The position numbers and the translations under genes were made by a program. A stretch of 33,740 nucleotides of DNA from Muribaculaceae bacterium (GTDB taxonomy: Bacteria > Bacteroidota > Bacteroidia > Bacteroidales > Muribaculaceae). Of the stretch, positions 30,159 through 33,740 are shown one piece after another (the first letter of the stretch is position 1; each line of letters opens with the position of its first letter). Location of the stretch: positions 1-33,740 of the forward strand of contig CAJSYI010000033.1 of NCBI GenBank assembly GCA_910573745.1. The letters are read 5' to 3'. The notes under the pieces were generated by a model. The model did no database searches. It was not told where the DNA came from and saw nothing but the letters and a program-made list of their open reading frames with translations.

Positions 30159-30434
30159 TCCGCATCGAGTCCTTGCAGGAATGCACCAGACAAATCTTGA
30201 TGAGAATCACAAAATGCGGCATGTGATTGTTTTTAATTAATTTTAACTACCTGATTCCTGCTTTTGTTTTCATCGGAAGATAATTTTGCCTAACTTTGCG
30301 CCGAAAAGATTTTTATTAACCGGGACGGCAAGCTGTCTTTCCATTCACAGGAATTTTTACATTGCGCTTTCCGACATCACGACGACTGTTAATAAGCCGT
30401 AGCCATAGCAAGGCCGTCCGCAATTCTTACATTT
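30159..30434. other. Intergenic region with promoter of the secreted-protein cluster
   Basis: AT-rich sequence between the truncated MFS gene and the secreted-protein genes. TAACTTTG (30291-30298) is an exact -7 match, with a second possible one, TAATTTTG, at 30281-30288; TTTTG at 30262-30266 is the nearest -33 candidate. The leader would be about 130 bases. No other gene is supported. Confidence 0.5.
30291..30298 (+). promoter_or_regulatory. Promoter -7 element of the secreted-protein cluster
   Basis: TAACTTTG, exact match to TAnnTTTG; the TTTTG at 30262-30266 is 24 bases upstream, somewhat too far, so the exact -33 element is uncertain. Confidence 0.55.
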
Positions 30435-31379
30435 ATGTCCAAGAACTACAAAACCCTGTTGTTCGCCTTCGGACTCGGCACTCTCGGAGCCGCAGCCCAA
30501 AGCGTGACGGTGGTGCTCAACGACGGCACCCAGCAAAAGTTCTGCACCGACTACGTTAGGCAGATCACCATTGAGGAAGTGAAGCCGCAGGCTCCGACAA
30601 TCGCCCTGACGCAGATTGAAATCCCCTATTCAGGTTCAAACTTCGGGCTGAAGCTGACAGACGCGTTCGGCGACAACGAGTTCTGCCTCGACTGTAAAGG
30701 CCCGGCGGATGCACAATACGTCACCACAGGCACTTATGTGGTCGGCGCGACGGAAGGCCTGCGCGTGGACAACAGCAACGAGACCTTCACTTACGTGCGT
30801 TCGGGAGACGTCAAAAAAGGCGTGAAGTCAGGGACGGTGGAAATCTCCCGCGAAGACAGGAAATATACAATATTGGCCGACCTCGTGCTTGCCGACGGGA
30901 CGCAGACACGCGGCAAATTCATAGGGGAGCTTCCGAAGTTCAGCTATTTCATAGACATGACGCTCAGCGCGGCAAGCTACAACACCAACCCCCAGCCCCA
31001 AGGCCAGTTCTACGTGAAATTCAACGACGCGGCCTGGAACTGCGAAATGGCCGTGGTCTTCTGTGCCGACCCGGCAGCGACCACGCTTCCGGCTGGGAAA
31101 TACGTCTATGCCGACACGGAGGCTCCCGGCACCATATCCCCAAAGACGTACATCACGATATACAGCCCTTACCTGAGCCTCAAGCCCGCCCCCGGAACCG
31201 AAGTGGACGTCAAGCTTGACGGCACGAAATACACGGTCACGATGGACTTCATCTACGACAACGGCCGTTCAGGCACGATGACTTTCTCTGGCGAGATCTC
31301 AGAGACCCCGACGTTCACCGAGGCTCCGGCAAACACGCTGAAACGCGCCCCGCTGCCTTATTTCAAACCAAAACGCTAA
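30435..31379 (+). CDS. Secreted protein with two beta-rich repeat units
   Basis: A 314-residue protein of no family I recognise. The N-terminus (MSKNYKTLLFAFGLGTLGAAAQS) is a signal peptide. Next is a short module VTVVLNDGTQQKFCTDYVRQITIEE that also opens the other two proteins of the cluster. Two units follow (about 50-175 and 176-295), each with G-x-Y-x-V/Y, then GT/TEV-x-V/I, then KYT-I/V-x-x-D and G-x-x-x-G-x-F/M-x-F/SGE (SGTVEISREDRKYTILADLV against EVDVKLDGTKYTVTMDFIYD). They look like beta-sandwich repeats. No lipobox or sorting domain is seen, though the tail is basic. It leads a three-gene run, 22 bases from the next gene. Function unknown. Confidence 0.8.
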   Translation: MSKNYKTLLFAFGLGTLGAAAQSVTVVLNDGTQQKFCTDYVRQITIEEVKPQAPTIALTQIEIPYSGSNFGLKLTDAFGDNEFCLDCKGPADAQYVTTGTYVVGATEGLRVDNSNETFTYVRSGDVKKGVKSGTVEISREDRKYTILADLVLADGTQTRGKFIGELPKFSYFIDMTLSAASYNTNPQPQGQFYVKFNDAAWNCEMAVVFCADPAATTLPAGKYVYADTEAPGTISPKTYITIYSPYLSLKPAPGTEVDVKLDGTKYTVTMDFIYDNGRSGTMTFSGEISETPTFTEAPANTLKRAPLPYFKPKR

Positions 31380-31401
31380 CCAAATCCACAGAAACACCGA
31401 T

Positions 31402-31881
31402 ATGAAAAAGATATTATTGGCGGCCTGCGTCTTGACCGCCGCCGCTGCAGCATACGCCGCAATACCGTACGAACACTCCGTCCTCGTCAACACGAAATCG
31501 GGCGAAAGCGTGGAGCACAAGTTCTCCGAGACTCCCGCTGCGGCATTTGAGGGAGACGACATTGTGTTCTCGGTCAAAGGCGCCAAGGTAAGCTATCCGA
31601 TAGCCGACGTGCAGAACTTCACGTTCAACAAGACACCGTTGGCGGGCATCGAAGGAATCGAGGCCGGCAAGACATCAGTGGCGTTCGCCGTGGATGCCGG
31701 AACGCTCTATGCCGACGGCCTGGCACCGGGCGAGGAACTCGCGGTGTTCTCGGTAGACGGCAAGAAGACAGTTTCGGCGAAGGCCGACGCCGACGGGTCG
31801 GTACGCGTGGACATCGGCCATCTCGCTTCCGGCGCATACATAGCCGCTTCTGCACGCAATTCTTTCAAATTCATCAAATGA
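31402..31881 (+). CDS. Small secreted protein with T9SS-sorting-like C-terminus
   Basis: A 159-residue protein with signal peptide (1-19, AYA-AI). Residues 20-75 (HSVLVNTKSGESVEHKFSETP ... VSYPIADVQNFTF) repeat the N-terminal module of its neighbours. The C-terminal half (LYADGLAPGEELAVFSVDGK, then VDIGHLASGAYIAASARNSFKFIK) resembles the type A sorting domain of the type IX secretion system, with the VYD/G-x-x-V, LxxGxYI and final K-x-IK pattern. This domain also occurs in Bacteroidales lacking that system, so secretion by it is uncertain. It is the middle gene, and its stop is 12 bases before the next start. Unknown role, maybe a cell-surface partner of the larger two. Confidence 0.8.
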   Translation: MKKILLAACVLTAAAAAYAAIPYEHSVLVNTKSGESVEHKFSETPAAAFEGDDIVFSVKGAKVSYPIADVQNFTFNKTPLAGIEGIEAGKTSVAFAVDAGTLYADGLAPGEELAVFSVDGKKTVSAKADADGSVRVDIGHLASGAYIAASARNSFKFIK

Positions 31882-31892
31882 CACATGTAACA

Positions 31893-33536
31893 ATGAAAAA
31901 GACCATATTATCAGCAATCGCGTTCACGGCGGTGGCCATAGCCGGGGCGCAGACCACCCACAACCTCATAGTCGAAGACACGGAAGGGAAGAAGACGTCA
32001 TTCCCGAAGGCCGACGTGGCCGGAATCGTATTCCAGGAAATGCCTGCCTATACGGAGGCCAACACGCTCATCCAGGCCCAATACTCGACCGTCGGCGGCC
32101 TCGGCGCGTACGACGTGACGTTTGCCACAGAGACGCCTGACAACGACGGCTACCCGTCGAAAATCGGCGGCATGCAGGTGGCTCTGCGCCTTATGGGCCC
32201 GGCAAGCGCCGACCTTTCGCGTGTGTCCCTGCCGACGGGAGTCTATTCCGTGGGTGCGGCCGGAACGCCGTTCACCATAAACGTGGAAAAGTCGGGATGC
32301 TACACCCGTAATGCGGAAGGCCCCGACGGAGTGTCGGTGTCGCCTGTGATCGGAGGCACCGTGGACGTGCGCCACGACGGGTCGGCCTACGATATACGCA
32401 TGGAGCTGGTTACGCTCAGCGGCGAGACGGTCGATGCCTCTTTTGACGGAAAAATAGCGTTCGGAATCGCCGATTCCGAATACTCGCCGTTAACCGAAGA
32501 CCAGGACATAAGGTTTGAAGGCATGCAGGGCCGGTTCTACGGCAACTGGTATTATCCCTTCTCCGACGACGCGAAGCTCCAGGGATATGCTGGAAAGTTT
32601 GACGCCAACAACTCGCTGACCGAAGGCTACTGGCTCGAGCTCGAATTCTTCATGCCCAAGGTGGACGACCCGATGAATCCTTCCGTCAAGATCTTCGACG
32701 GCACTTACACGATAGAGAAGCGCAATATGCCGCTCAACAACACTTACCTGCCTTTCACCTTCTCCGCAGGCGCGTTGACCGACTTCATGGGGTCTATGTA
32801 CAACACGGGGTCGTACGTGATACGCAAAAACGAGGACGGCACGGGACATATAGGCTATCTCGACGGCGGCACGATCACTATAAGCGAAAACGGCAAGAAG
32901 ATCGTCTTCGACTGCGTTACGGAAAACGGCACCAAGATCACCGGGTCTTTCTCTGGCTCGACACTCATGCAGAACTTCTGCGACAACGCAGAGAAGATGC
33001 CGCCGCGCCCGTGGTCTACCGTGGAGTCGGACATCGCTCTCGACTTCACTCCTGAAAATGTCGGGGCGTTCTTCTTCAAGGACAAAGAAATAGTGGAGGG
33101 GCTGACCACTTATTCCCTTCAGCTGATGGACTTCTCCGAGAATCCGAAAGGAGACTACGTGATGCTCACGTTCCTCAGCGACGGCCCTGCGCTCGCCGAC
33201 GGCACCTACGCCGTAGGGAATGAAATGAAGGACAAGACCCTCTTCCCCGGCTGGTACACGTTCGCCGGACAGATGTTCCATTCATGGTACGGCGACCTCG
33301 ACAGCACCGACTCCGAAGGCTACCAGACCGTATTCGCGCCCTTCAACGGAGGCACCGTGACGGTCTCGACCGCGGATGCCGCTAAAGGCATCAGGAAGAT
33401 CGTCTTCGACGTAACCGACGACAACGGCCACAAGATAAAGGGCGAGTATACCGGTTTCGTGATAGACTACGACTCTCTTCCGCAGGACGCCCCCAGGAAG
33501 GCCATTAAGGGCAGGGTCTCCCGGGCGGGGAAATGA
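31893..33536 (+). CDS. Secreted protein with three beta-rich repeat units
   Basis: A 547-residue protein, not recognised from a named family. The signal peptide MKKTILSAIAFTAVAIAGAQ is followed by the cluster's shared module (HNLIVEDTEGKKTSFPKADVAGIVFQE). Then come three units of roughly 150 residues, each ending with a common strand set: GGTVDVRHDGSAYDIRMELV, GGTITISENGKKIVFDCVTE and GGTVTVSTADAAKGIRKIVF, all followed by G-x-x-I/V-x-G/A-S/E-F/Y-x-G. The same pattern occurs in the 314-residue protein, so both arose by unit duplication. The start at 31893 puts the signal peptide first; the ATG at 31878 overlaps the previous stop and is less likely. Probably periplasmic or surface exposed; a terminator follows. 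Confidence 0.8.
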   Translation: MKKTILSAIAFTAVAIAGAQTTHNLIVEDTEGKKTSFPKADVAGIVFQEMPAYTEANTLIQAQYSTVGGLGAYDVTFATETPDNDGYPSKIGGMQVALRLMGPASADLSRVSLPTGVYSVGAAGTPFTINVEKSGCYTRNAEGPDGVSVSPVIGGTVDVRHDGSAYDIRMELVTLSGETVDASFDGKIAFGIADSEYSPLTEDQDIRFEGMQGRFYGNWYYPFSDDAKLQGYAGKFDANNSLTEGYWLELEFFMPKVDDPMNPSVKIFDGTYTIEKRNMPLNNTYLPFTFSAGALTDFMGSMYNTGSYVIRKNEDGTGHIGYLDGGTITISENGKKIVFDCVTENGTKITGSFSGSTLMQNFCDNAEKMPPRPWSTVESDIALDFTPENVGAFFFKDKEIVEGLTTYSLQLMDFSENPKGDYVMLTFLSDGPALADGTYAVGNEMKDKTLFPGWYTFAGQMFHSWYGDLDSTDSEGYQTVFAPFNGGTVTVSTADAAKGIRKIVFDVTDDNGHKIKGEYTGFVIDYDSLPQDAPRKAIKGRVSRAGK

Positions 33537-33569
33537 CCGCCGCCGCCTCAAAGGCTGCTGAAAACATTC

Positions 33570-33612
33570 GAGGTTGTGCCGTGAATGAAGGTCTTACGGC
33601 ACAACCTCTTTT
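33570..33612 (+). terminator. Palindromic terminator of the secreted-protein cluster, copy C
   Basis: Arms GAGGTTGTGCCGTGA (33570-33584) and TTACGGCACAACCTC (33594-33608) pair fully with one G-U, followed by TTTTA. It is related to the hairpins at 3611-3651 and 12658-12697. Confidence 0.85.
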
Positions 33613-33659
33613 ATATGCTTTTATTGCTGTCCGATAAAACTTGAAGATGGCAAAAAGGC

Positions 33660-33695
33660 ATGGCTCGAACGCTGATTTTATGGCGTTCGAGTCAT
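33660..33695. terminator. Second hairpin near the window end
   Basis: A 13-bp stem (ATGGCTCGAACGC, 33660-33672, with GCGTTCGAGTCAT, 33683-33695; one G-U) followed by TTCTTTCATTTT. It could be a backup terminator or that of a minus-strand gene beyond the window. Confidence 0.55.
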
Positions 33696-33740
33696 TTCTT
33701 TCATTTTACAAGCCCCCCTCAATCAAAAAGCGTTGGTAAC

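Overview
The window looks like chromosomal DNA of a Bacteroidales gut bacterium, most likely of the Muribaculaceae type. It is GC-rich overall, its promoters carry the Bacteroidota -7 motif TAnnTTTG rather than sigma70 boxes, and it encodes a DUF5723-type barrel, TonB-dependent transport parts, NfnAB and a BlaI/M56 pair. The family call is inference from gene content; no 16S or marker search was possible.

Layout. 1-3357: an envelope pair on the minus strand (lipoprotein, then DUF5723-like barrel), closed by a terminator. 3611-5927: nfnA-nfnB, two overlapping genes for a flavin/FeS electron-bifurcating transhydrogenase. 6196-6460: promoter, tRNA-Ser(GCT) and terminator. 6620-8923: p-aminobenzoate (folate) genes, pabA divergent from pabB-pabC, followed by a small convergent Rossmann-like gene. 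9709-11583: TonB-dependent receptor. 11619-12538: an AT-rich RhuM-family gene. 12719-15624: secreted M48 protease, then a divergent BlaI-M56/TonB regulatory pair with an operator-like palindrome. 16128-18887: shikimate kinase and NAD kinase face each other, and the whole space between their stop codons is filled by a GxxExxY (PD-(D/E)XK-like) gene bracketed by inverted arrays of short repeats; a CBS-domain gene follows. 19170-21769: pdxJ with a tolQ-tolR-tonB energy-transducing module. 21777-26765: minus-strand run of an alanine-dehydrogenase-like gene, a GT4 glycosyltransferase and polA, whose proofreading residues look lost. 27166-30158: accessory zone with an AlbA_2/ATPase-like regulator, a nested inverted-repeat element with two structurally matched hairpins, and a truncated MFS exporter. 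30435-33536: three secreted proteins sharing an N-terminal module, two of them built from repeated beta-rich units, closed by a terminator of a hairpin family seen twice elsewhere in the window.

How it fits together. Most of the window is core metabolism and envelope biology (PABA, shikimate, NADP, PLP, Ton energy, DNA repair). Into this are set small AT-rich accessory units (RhuM, GxxExxY, AlbA_2) associated with unusual repeats. The strongest candidates for undescribed biology are the GxxExxY repeat cassette (16662-17411) and the nested palindromic element (28670-29316).
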